From contig NC_031773.1 in NCBI RefSeq assembly GCF_001522545.3, positions 46,732,359 to 46,796,358 of the forward strand: a DNA stretch of 64,000 bases, read 5' to 3'. The stretch comes from Parus major (Eukaryota; Chordata; Aves; Passeriformes; Paridae). The first letter of the stretch is position 1; the number at the start of each line of letters is the position of its first letter. Under the pieces are notes generated by a model. The model had not been told where the DNA came from. It worked only from the letters and a program-made list of their open reading frames with translations, and did no database searches. The position numbers and the translations under genes were made by a program. This document shows positions 1 through 9,339 of this stretch, one piece after another.

Positions 1-268
1 CCATCAGCTCATGCAGGAGTGCTGGTTCTAGCACTGCTGATCTCTGTGGGGCTCATTTCTACATGGCAGTGGTGGGAGAGAGCAGAGCTGTTGTTACTGC
101 CGTTTGGGGACATCTTCTCCCTCATCACCCTCAATGGGGAAGATTTCTCTGCCCAATGGACTGAAATTTGAAATACAGGTTGTTTACATACTGAGGAGCT
201 CCTTTGCCTCAATGGGCAAAGAAACCTCCAAAGGTTATTTGTGGAAATGGAGTAACCCCTGCTTTTAC

Positions 269-2717
269 CTCTTTTGCTGCGAGACGCATGAACTGCTTGG
301 CACCAGCACTCCATATGGCTGGGACAGTAAGGACCCAGGTGATCTCCTCTGGATCGTAGACAGTTTGGAAAGAGGCCTCCTTAATGGTATTCAAAGCATG
401 TTTCTTCAGGTAGCACAGGCTTTCAGAAAAGACTGTCAGAGCAGGAAGCGTCTTTCCATTGGTGGCTTTCAGCTGCATGCCAGCTGTGACACTCTACAAA
501 AGAAAAGGCCCAGGCTCTCTCTCAATTGACCCATCCCCTTCACACCAAGCACTGCACAACGTAAGACACCCAGACACCCTTGTCTCCAAACCTGAGTAAA
601 CTCCCAGCACTGCCTTTACTACTGTGGCTAAATGAGTACAAATGGGACAGGTCAACTACCAAACTGCTTACCCAGAGTGCCTGTGATGCAGCAGGCAAAA
701 TGTCAATATGGTTGACAATTCCCCTGTTTCTCCTAGGCCAAATTTTGTAAAGACCCTGTAGATCCTGTGGATTCCTGAAGATACAGTGGGGAGTGATTCT
801 GTAATGAAATTTTTCTTCACCATTTGCTCCTCAGATGCAGAGAAATAGTTCTGATCTAAAACCTCTCTCCAGCTCCTGCTGAAAGCAAATGAGAACCAAC
901 TGCTCCAGAGGTGACATTGTGACAGACCATATCATTCCCAGCTGTCCTGGGGAGGAAAATCTTCACAGAAGCCTCCCTTCCACCAAAGAGAGGACATGGT
1001 GCTTTTCCTGGGTGTGGCCTTGTGCTCTGATTTATTCTATGCTTGAGAGGCCCTGGGGGACCCTGGAGCACAGACAGGAAGGCCTTAAGGCAGCCTGGTG
1101 TTTGGCTCAGCAAGCAAACACAGATAAAGCTGTGAACTGTTCTGATCCAGCACAGAGCCTTCAGAGAGAAATCTGAAAAAAGCCACTGCAGGCTTCAAAG
1201 ACAGCTGGACATCCTTGAATTAGCTGCAGAGTAACATTTCAAGGGAGGGAGAGCTAGGGAGAGCTGTGTAACACGGGATGGGATTCGAGATAATCCCAAA
1301 ACTGCCCATCCCCTCTGAATTACAGGGAATTTCACTTGATCCCTGTAGGAGACACTTTCTGGGGACAGTCAGAGACACGGCAAAGACCTCTATAATCGAG
1401 TTAGGTGTTAGAAGTTTATTTCAGGGCGTGGGGTAGAGAGAGAGAGAGCCTGCTATGAGCCAACAGATAGAGCTCAAGGCGGGCTCAGGGAGAACAATAC
1501 AAAAGAGGGTAAGATACGAATACATGAGTTTAAGACTTAAGATTGCTACGAAAGAGAGTTACAGAACATAACAGAAGTGAGAGAGCCGGGAAAAAGAGAT
1601 AAAGAAGAGCAGGAAAGAGCAGCAAGAGAACGTAGTAAGAGAAACAAGAGAAAACAAAAGAACTAAGAGTTAAGAGAGACCAGGAGAGACCAAGAGTTAA
1701 GAGAGACTAAGAGTTACCAAGAGAGACCAAGAGTTAAGAGAGACCAAGAGAGCAAACTCTCTTTTACAATTACTTATATAATCTATACATATGAATATTC
1801 TATTCTTTCACTGACCAATCTTTCTAAGTATACTAATACAGTAACATTTGTGTGCAACCTATAGAAATCACTATTTTTGCATATTTTTAGTTATCTCAGG
1901 GTCCTTCAGACCTTTCCTTATAAGGCTGGGATGAGGGGTCTCAGCTTGGTTTTATTGCAGGAAAGAATGTGTTCTGGCATACCAGCCCGGTTTCTTTGAA
2001 TTATTCAAACCGTGCTATCATTTGTATTTCTTCCTTAGCCTTTCTGGCTACAAAGTCATATTTATAATTTCTTTCTAATTCTACCTTCCCAACAGATCCC
2101 TGTTTCTTGTTGAGGACTAAAGCAAGGAGTCCCAAAGGGAGATCAGTTTCTCTGTCAAGCTCGGGAACAGCACAGCTTTTTGTTAGGAACAGGTAGTGGC
2201 CTTCACCCAGGGTATGCAGTCAGGTTGTTATTGTCTTTAGACAAATAAAAAACATCATAAAGGAAGGACCTGTGAAGCTTTCAGCAATTAAAAAAATAAA
2301 TAATTTCTTCGTTTGTTCATCAAAATTCATCCTCATCAACCAGATTTACTCAGCCCTCTTCAGGAATTCTCTAAGCCCCACCCCTCATGTAAATGAAGAG
2401 CCCCAACCCCCATTAGTGGTAACTTGCCCACCTACCGTGTTGTACAGCTGCATCTTGAAGTTCTCGAAGAAGTACCAGCTGTCAGCTTGGCTGGAGGGCA
2501 GGCTCTTGTACCTCATCACAGCATCATAGCCAAAACATTTGAACTCCTGCTTCTGGTTGAACAAAATGCACGTAGGCGTCTTTGGGGTCTTGAGCCCATG
2601 CTCTACTCCCCAGTTAACCTGCCGGATTTGGTCTGTACCTGAAGCAAGAGAAAAACAGTACCCACTGTAGGATGTGCCAAAATCTATAGCAACAACAAAG
2701 ACTGACTGGCTGGCCAT
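269..2717 (-). CDS. HSPA12-like atypical Hsp70 ATPase, 5' coding exons (partial)
   Basis: Two coding exons are visible: exon 1 at 2717-2436 (94 codons, phase 0, donor GTAGGT) and exon 2 at 493-269 (75 codons, acceptor TTTGTAG, donor GTAAAA). The rest lies left of the window. The protein starts MASQSVFVVAIDFGTSYSGY; the IDFGTSYSG stretch (residues 11-19) is the Hsp70/actin-fold phosphate-1 loop as found in HSPA12A/B. Further HSPA12-like stretches are KTPTCILF, FGYDA, FENFKMQL, ATNGK, and WVLTVPAIW followed by AKQFMRLAA near the end of exon 2. HSPA12 proteins are distant Hsp70 relatives with an ATPase fold but no normal substrate-binding domain. The start is the first ATG before the phosphate loop; its N-terminus is shorter than I recall for HSPA12A. 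The gene is divergent from the Mieap_C-like gene, about 315 bp between start codons. HSPA12A, HSPA12B or a separate avian paralogue cannot be told apart from this fragment. Confidence 0.88.
1338..1343. repeat. Target-site duplication, left copy (GATCCC)
   Basis: Six bases, identical to 2095-2100, directly flank the solo LTR. Perfect identity suggests a fairly young insertion. Confidence 0.85.
1344..2094 (-). mobile_element. Solo LTR of an endogenous retrovirus
   Basis: This 751-bp element sits in intron 1 of the HSPA12-like gene. Read on the minus strand it starts TGTTGGGAAGG and ends TCTCCTACA, so it has TG...CA ends. It is flanked by a perfect 6-bp target-site duplication, GATCCC, at 1338-1343 and 2095-2100. 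A polyadenylation signal (AATAAA on minus) lies at 1420-1415 near the 3' end, as expected for an R/U5 boundary. About 1560-1750 is extremely purine-rich on plus, with repeated AGAGTTAAGAGAGACC-like units. No gag, pol or env coding is seen, so it is a solo LTR left by recombination. A 6-bp duplication fits class II (beta/alpha-like) avian retroviruses. It lies in the same orientation as the host gene. Confidence 0.85.
2095..2100. repeat. Target-site duplication, right copy (GATCCC)
   Basis: Right-hand partner of the duplication at 1338-1343, immediately after the LTR terminal CA. Confidence 0.85.
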
Positions 2718-3032
2718 GGCCACTGCAGCGCAGAGGAGCACAGCTCTGGGAGCAGAGAAAGGGTGAACCGGGATGGGACGGGACTGAAACTGAAAGCACT
2801 GATATAGCACAGGGAGGGGCAACCTCCCCTGCTTTTATTGGCTAGAGAGAAATGTGACTCTAGACATACTGTAAGTGGTAACTTTTCCTGTAAAGAGGCA
2901 GGGCTTCCTTCTGGTTTTTATTTAACAGCAAAGTGCCTTTGTTAGGGAACTTTCTGCACTCCCAACAGCATTGACAGTCCTCAGGGCTGCCCACTCATTT
3001 CAGCAAACATTTTTGGCTTCTGCTGTAAAGGC
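2718..3032. promoter_or_regulatory. Divergent promoter between HSPA12-like and Mieap_C-like genes
   Basis: This interval separates the two start codons. It holds an ISRE-type motif, GAAACTGAAAGC, at 2786-2797 and an inverted CCAAT box (ATTGG) at 2837-2841. On the minus strand the CCAAT box runs straight into AATAAAAG, which could serve as a TATA element. A strong donor, GTAAGT, begins at 2871 on plus, and an acceptor-like TTTCAG ends at 3003. Together they could bound a non-coding first exon and a 133-bp intron of the plus-strand gene. Transcription start sites are inferred, not seen. Confidence 0.55.
2786..2797. promoter_or_regulatory. ISRE-like motif near the HSPA12-like start
   Basis: GAAACTGAAAGC fits the interferon-stimulated response element core GAAANNGAAA. 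It lies about 70 bp upstream of the minus-strand ATG, close to or just downstream of the likely transcription start. Confidence 0.6.
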
Positions 3033-3254
3033 ATGAATACACCAAATGTTTCTGACTCCAGCAACAGAAACACGTGGAATACAGGCAACGATTTTGGCTC
3101 CACAAGAACAGAAATGTCTGATACACCTGATATTTCTGGCTTCACTCGAGGAGCAATGTGGAGTACATACAACATTTCTGGCTCCAGAGGAATAGAATCA
3201 CAGCACACACACAATGTTTCTGGCAACAGAGGAACAGAAGTATTGGAAGGTCAG
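3006..3254 (+). repeat. 42-bp coding tandem repeat, about six units
   Basis: Units start at 3006 (39 bp), 3045, 3087, 3129, 3171 and 3213 (42 bp each). Each encodes about 14 residues beginning N/D-[V/I/D]-[S/F]-[G/D], for example NVSDSS, NDFGST, DISGFT, NISGSR, NVSGNR. The repeat starts before the first in-frame ATG (3033), so coding may begin in an upstream exon that this reading does not resolve. NVS and NIS are formal N-glycosylation sequons, but no signal peptide is visible, so they are probably unused. Confidence 0.75.
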
Positions 3255-6200
3255 CACGAGGACACTGATCCCAGCAAGATGACTGCACAAAGCAGCAGGT
3301 AGGTTACACAGGGGGTGTCTCTGGGTAAACTTCTTTAATTTCCCTAGGTCTGAAAATTTCTAGGAAGCTTCCTGAAGGGTTGCATGAGTGCTGAATTGCA
3401 AACATTTTCTGACTGTGAAATCTTCAGTAAGAGCTCTGTTTTCTACTTCCTAACCTTTCCAGCCATCACAGAGATGGTTACTGTCCCCAAATTCAGCTCA
3501 AGAACAACTCCAAAGTGTGAGGCAGACCTTAAAGTGGTGCAAGAGGAAGAGAAACTAGAAAGAACAGTATAAAGAGTGTGACAAGTTCTGAGATTTCATG
3601 GCTCTGACTCTGAGCTCATCAATTTTGCAGGGAAAGGCAGACTAAAATGTAAATTTTTTACTGGATTGTTGACTTTAAAGAAAAAGATGGTGTGTTCAGC
3701 GAAAGACTGAAACTGAAATTGTTTAACTGGAAAGGAACCAATCCAAGTAAACAAAACCAAAATATACTTCAGTGGGAGGGAGTGATGCTGAGCTGGAGGG
3801 GCAGCACAGTCCCTTGCAGCAGCAGTGCAGCCTTCTATTGGCATAAAACAAAGGTAAAGCCTCATGCTGAGGCTTTCTCTGACTTCTGGTTGCAGGGACA
3901 AGCTTGGTCTCTGTTCCACCTGGATCCAAGCTGCAGGAGCACCTTAATCTGGGACTGTCTCTGTACAGTTAATAGTTGACATTTGGGATCCTTGTGAGGA
4001 AACAGGACACAGAGCAGTTGTACAAATAAAAAATTACCTTGAGAACACAGAGCTTTGTACTCCTCTATTAAAAAAACCCACACTTCTAAATTGCAGAATT
4101 GGTTTTAGCAGAACAGTTAAAGAACAGTTACCTGCATTTGCTGTTCCCCACTCTCTGCAGGTCTGGGTTGAGTTTGTTTTTCAGAAGCTGTCCTCGTATC
4201 TTGCCCACTTTATCCAGAACTAATGATTAGTCAAACTCTCCTGGTTTTGGCATGCCCTGGCCTGTGGAGTCCTCTGAGCTGTATCAGGCATTATCTGGGA
4301 GAGTGCTAACTCACTTGTGCCAATCCTGCGCCCCTGCGCACCCTTTGTCCTGTCTCTGATCTGCTTGCGGGCATGGATGTAGCCACGAAGGCCCTGCACA
4401 CAGGACTGGCTATTATAAAGTACTTCTTTTGAGGATGTGTTCTTACCACCCTTCATTGTAAGAGTTCCCTTTTTTTTTTTCCCTCAGACATACATCTGAC
4501 ACCTCACAGAAGCCATCAGCCTATGAAGACCAGACTTCCAACGTGAAGGAAATGCCTGAAATAATGGACGAGATCATCAATAAATACAAAAAGGAAACGT
4601 TGCAAATGATGGAAGAGGTGAACAATAAACAAAAAGAGGAAATATTTGAAATGATGAAAGAAATGGACAACAAGAACACAAAGGAAAGAGATGAATTCCT
4701 GAAAGCAATGGACAACAAAATAATGTGAGAGTCCAGTGACCAGAAATGACACTGTTTAGTGTGGCCTTTGACAGTGAACTGTAGCTGGTGCACACTAGGG
4801 TGGCTGGGACAGAAAATTACAAATCAGCCAGACACAGGGAGGGCTCTGCATTAGCAACAATTTTTGCCCAGGCTGTACTGGGAACCCAGGGCCACTTTAC
4901 AGAAGCTGTTGGATTTGCACCATGTAACGTGCAGATCTTACACTTTGGGAGTATTTTATTTACACTGTTGGTATTGACTCACAGAATCACAAACCACCCC
5001 TCTGGCAAAGAACAGCCTTGACAAGTTTTGGTCTCTAGATTTCTTTTCCCCATGGGCTGATCGGAAATTGGAGGGAGGAAGTTTAGCTTGTGCATTTTTT
5101 AAATACTTTATTGCATACTTGCCCACTGATTGCATTGTGGTTTATTATTTCTTTCTTTCTTCCCCTTACAGATGGAAAAACGATGAGATCAGAAGTTTCT
5201 TTGACACTATTTATACTCACCTTCTGGATTGTCACAACAGGTGGTGTGATTCTTTATATTAATAATCATTGTGAGAGGGGGAAATCATGATGATCCTCAC
5301 AACCATACCTCTGTTTCTTCTGTTGTAGATAACTTCCCACTTGATTTGAGCATAAATTCTGGGTGGGAGCTTTTAGGGGAGGTGTTCAGCTCCCATGGAG
5401 TTTTTCCTGGATGCTCTTGCATTTTCCCACCTCAGAGCTTTTTTCCTTGAATTCAGATTATTCAATGGAGGCATGTCCACTGTTGTGCCAGTGTCCAAGT
5501 ACAAATAAAGAGATCTCACAAATCTGTTTCAGAGCACTTCCTGGAAGGGCAATCCAAATACATGAGGAGAAAGAGGAAAATAAGATGCTGAAAGAGAAGA
5601 TCAAAAAACTAGAGGCAAGGTAAAGTATTTATTCATATTTCAGACGTAGTGTGTGTTTCTACACTGAAAAGCCACATACTTCTTGCTTTCTCCAATCCTT
5701 GGGGACTCTGTTTCTGACCAGACAGCCTAGACACCTTCTCTCCAGACTTTCAACCTGCCAGCATCTCTTTGTAACTGAATTCTGGAAGATGGCATGGGTT
5801 GTTCTGCAAAGGGAAGAAGACATTCTCAGGGTAACCAGTTAAATAAAGACTAAAAGAAACCAGTCTACAGTGACATCATCAACATGCCACTCTGGTCAGA
5901 TTCTACTGTGATCATGCAAAACTGAGCTGAGAAAGCACTATTTTCCACAGAAAAGCTGCTTGCCAGCTATATAATATAAATGAGAAGTGCACTGTAGAAA
6001 ACATGGGATTCATGAAACAGTTTCATAAGTAAAATATTTACATTCACTCATTATTTCATCTTGACTTGGATACATTTTTTAATATCCTTCTTGACCTAGA
6101 ATCCAAGAGCTCTTGGCTAAAGCAATAGTCATGCACCAACACTCTGAGGACATCAATGACCCTTCACGTTTGTCTGCTGTGCTGGACAGATATGAGCTGC

Positions 6201-8879
6201 TCCGGCTACGGGAATGGGAAAAAGTCAGGAGCTCCATGTCCCACCGTTGGACATATAAAGAAGGCAGCCGTGCCATTAAGGTTTGTTCACATCCATTTTC
6301 TCCATCTGATTCTTAATCAGATCAATATGATGTAGCCATATAGCAGCCTTTGAGCATTTGTATTTTTGTATCAGACAGGGTTGGGGCCTAAGTTTAGGTC
6401 TCTGATTTTCCAGCCCAGCTAGGCCTGTGGAATTCTGTAGGGATCAAAGTGACAGTGACCTTCTTCCTCCTGCCTTTCAGAAGGGCACACACACTCAAAT
6501 ACCAGTCCCATCTCTTGCACCTGTTAAGCACAAGTGGGAAAACAATATGATTTGCTTATGTTAGTGCTTGAACTGATAGTTGGGAGTCCTCATTTTCATG
6601 TCTTACTCACTGCTGTGATGCTGGAGAGATCTGAAAGAAAATACCAAAGTGGTATTACCTTAAAGGACGAGTCTGAGATGAGGCCATTATTAGCATTGAT
6701 TGTAATGATAAGGCCCCACAGATGCTGAAGGATGGGCTCCAAAATGCAAGCAGCTCGATGAAACAGTTTGTTTCCCAGCTATTGAAGACATATTTCAATC
6801 AGCAGCCCTACAATTTACTCTAAAGCAGATGTTTTCTCAGCACATGCTTTGCACACTGCACTTCTATTTTCACTGTGATTGATGCTGTAATCAGTTCTTG
6901 TTTTTGCACTGCAGAAGCTGTTTGATGCCTGTGAGAAAGATATACAACAGAGAACAGATGCCATAATTAAAGGTTTTGACATTCCACAAGAGAATAATAC
7001 TTTGACCAAGGTATTTTATGTTTCTGTGTAAAAGAGCCATCAGCATCTACCATTCATTTAGAGGTTTGCTTCTACTAAGGGCACTGCTCAAAATCTGTCA
7101 GCAATGACACTGGATAACTTCTGAGCTGAGAGGGCTGGGTGTGTAGAAAGCCAAGCTCTAGCAACCCTAGGTATGAGAGCAGCACTGGATAAAAACCAGG
7201 TCTTTCTAAGAGTTAAGCTATTCCACAAAGAAGCAGGGAGCTGGACTTGAGGATCCTTGTGGGAGCCTTCCAAAATTAAATGGTTCTGTCCCATGATACA
7301 CAGCCACACACTACATATCTGAATTGTCCAGCTGGATGAGGCACACACGAGTGCAGAAAGCATTTTCAAGCCCTGTGTTGCTTTTATGGGACCTTCCTCC
7401 AAAGCCTGAAATGAGTGACTTCTCTGTTACTGATTGACCCAATATGAGAAATAAAACTTCCCAGTGCTTGCCTTACCACACGATAACAGTCTGATTTGTG
7501 CTCTGATTGGTCTGTAGGTGATGATGCAAGACATAATGAAGCTGCTCAGGCAACGCTATCGCGAAAATTCAGCACTTTACAAGATTGTTCAAGTGAGTAA
7601 AGATACAGCCCAGGAAACGAGGCAATGGTTCAATTGTCTGTGCAGCTTGTTGTTTAAAAAATGAGAGGTCTCCCTTCTGCATGAGGCTGTTTTCCACTTG
7701 TGGCCAGGTCCTTCCAGCCGATATACTCCCAAAATATTCTCAAGTACATGTAACCTTGTAAGGGAGGTACAACAGGACAGGCAGGGTTGTGCCCCTACAA
7801 ACAAAGGCACAGCCCTACTGGGCCCAAGCAAGGAGCAAAGAGCAAAGGGCCAGTGGTGGTGGTCAGGGTCAGCCACAAACCAGTGACCACTGGGCAAGCT
7901 CACAGTGACCAGCCAGGTCAAGACCAAGCTGAAGCTGGTCTGTGGGTCAGGACCACCAAGACTGGGCACAGGCATCCCACCACCACAGCTCAGTCAAGCA
8001 CCTAGCCACCACTCAGCTGCTGGGTCAATTGGTGGGTGAAGATGAGGCTTCTCATAACTCCTTCTCACACCACCCTTTCTGCCAGCGTGGCTGCTGTTGT
8101 AGGAGTTGAATACAAGGTCATATTCTCGTGCTTAATCTGAGCTGACCTGGATCACAGGCAGCCAAACCCCTGGGAAGGCAGAGGAAAGCATGCAGAGGCT
8201 GTTGATGTGCACAGAGCCCTGACACCTGCTATCCACATGGACTAGTCTCTAGTGGGCTTTTTTTTTGTGAAGATATGACATATCTATAGCACAGATATAC
8301 GAAACTTCCAAAGAGGAGCTTCCTCCTTTTGCAGCTTGCTGGGCTTTTCCAAGAGCTTCATCTTACCAAACTCCTTGCAGATCTCTCTAGGAGGAAATAG
8401 AGAAAGGTGCTGGACACTTGGCACAATCCAGAAGTCAGGACTTAGTAAATAAAAGAACCTTTAAAGTGACACTGGGACCCCTGCATGTCCCATTCGAACA
8501 GTACCAGCAGCTTTGACAAGTGAAATTCTTGAGTGCTTATTTCCTGTGGAGCAGCTGCACAGAATGAGAGCAGGGAGGTAGCGTAACAACACATCAACAT
8601 AACATTACAAAGCTTTGAAAGCTGTTCTCATTTGATTTTCAGGAAGCTGCCATTAACACAGGAAGTGGAAATGAAACACAGTTCTTGCTGCAGTGCTGCC
8701 AAATTTATTGTTTGCTGCTTCTTCAGGACCCACCAGTTAAAGCTGACTGGAAGATGGACATACAGTATTTAGAGCACGTGGACAGGAAAGATGCTGTGTA
8801 TTGGAAAAAAACATCATTTCTGTGGCCCATAATGAAATGCGGGGAAAAAATTATTGTGAAAGGTGTAGTCTGGGATTAA
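3033..8879 (+). CDS. Mieap_C-domain-like coiled-coil protein (SPATA18-related)
   Basis: Eight coding exons fit with agreeing phases: 3033-3298, 4488-4724, 5172-5240, 5533-5619, 6100-6280, 6915-7010, 7518-7592 and 8643-8879 (stop 8877-8879), 415 residues in all. Donors and acceptors are all GT-AG. Order: 14-residue repeats (about 1-74); a charged coiled coil rich in M, K and E (about 105-165, for example KEEIFEMMKEMD); a short linker; a second coiled coil (EEKEENKMLKEKIKKLEAR); then a helical region from DPSRLSAVLDRYELL to the end. The C-terminus, SFLWPIMKCGEKIIVKGVVW, resembles the end of SPATA18/Mieap (VWPCL...VVVKG), a protein linked to mitochondrial quality control. The family assignment rests on this C-terminal pattern and the RYE-helix block, both from memory. 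The first ATG has G at -3. No transmembrane segment is seen in the phase-consistent frame. It is far shorter and more divergent than SPATA18, so it is probably a paralogue. Confidence 0.72.
3701..3848 (+). promoter_or_regulatory. ISRE plus CCAAT/TATA-like module in intron 1
   Basis: GAAAGACTGAAACTGAAATT occupies 3701-3720, with the strict ISRE core GAAACTGAAA at 3709-3718. About 120 bp downstream is an inverted CCAAT (ATTGG, 3837-3841) followed by ATAAAA (3843-3848). This spacing looks like a compact interferon-inducible promoter. It would start a transcript inside intron 1 that skips the repeat exon and could use the in-frame ATG at 4552, leaving the coiled coils and C-terminal domain. The alternative first exon itself is inferred. 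Confidence 0.5.
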
Positions 8880-9306
8880 GGGAGAATGACTTGACAGTCA
8901 GGCTAATTACTTGCTTAGACATAAGAAGATGAAACTTTTGCTCTGAAATACTCTGCTTTTCTTTCTCTCATGAATTGCCTACTTTTCAGAGCTAGTAATT
9001 AGACATCCCCCATACGGGACACTTAGGATAAATCATCATTAACAAACCTGTATTAAAAATTGAAGCTATTCCAATTGTCTCCTCACCACTCCTCACCAGT
9101 GCCACGTGCCTGTTAGCACTCAGCTGCTTTCCCACATCTGTACAATTTACCTCTCCCAAAGTCCTTCAGCTACACATGTGCTACAGCTCTGGGCCAAAGA
9201 GCTCTAAAAGTTGTATTCCATGGCATAAGAGGGATGCAGTGAGGCAAGTGCATGTTTATGTGATTTTGTGTGACACAGTATTCTGTAAGCAACTTAAGAA
9301 CAACCA

Positions 9307-9312
9307 AATAAA
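9307..9312 (+). terminator. Polyadenylation signal of the Mieap_C-like gene
   Basis: AATAAA lies about 430 bp after the stop codon, giving a 3' UTR of about 450 bp. Confidence 0.6.
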
Positions 9313-9339
9313 AAGAGACTTTAAATTCTACTGTGTGCC

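Noticed and set aside
1..268. Possible third coding exon of the HSPA12-like gene
   Set aside because: No minus-strand frame resembles the expected next HSPA12 segment (LIALEPEAAS-like); the exon is probably outside the window.
3463..3569. Possible extra exon between the first two exons of the Mieap_C-like gene (acceptor TTTCCAG)
   Set aside because: In the phase left by exon 1 it hits a TGA, and direct joining of 3298 to 4488 keeps the frame.
4970..5025. CACAGAATCACAAACCACC resembling the tail region of some CR1 copies
   Set aside because: Too short and no other CR1 sequence next to it.
5172..5290. Hydrophobic, transmembrane-like reading (SLTLFILTFWIVTTGG) in the third exon of the Mieap_C-like gene
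   Set aside because: That frame does not agree with the phase of the preceding exon, and joining it to the next exon gives a quick stop. The phase-consistent frame reads WKNDEIRSFFDTIYTHLLDCHN.
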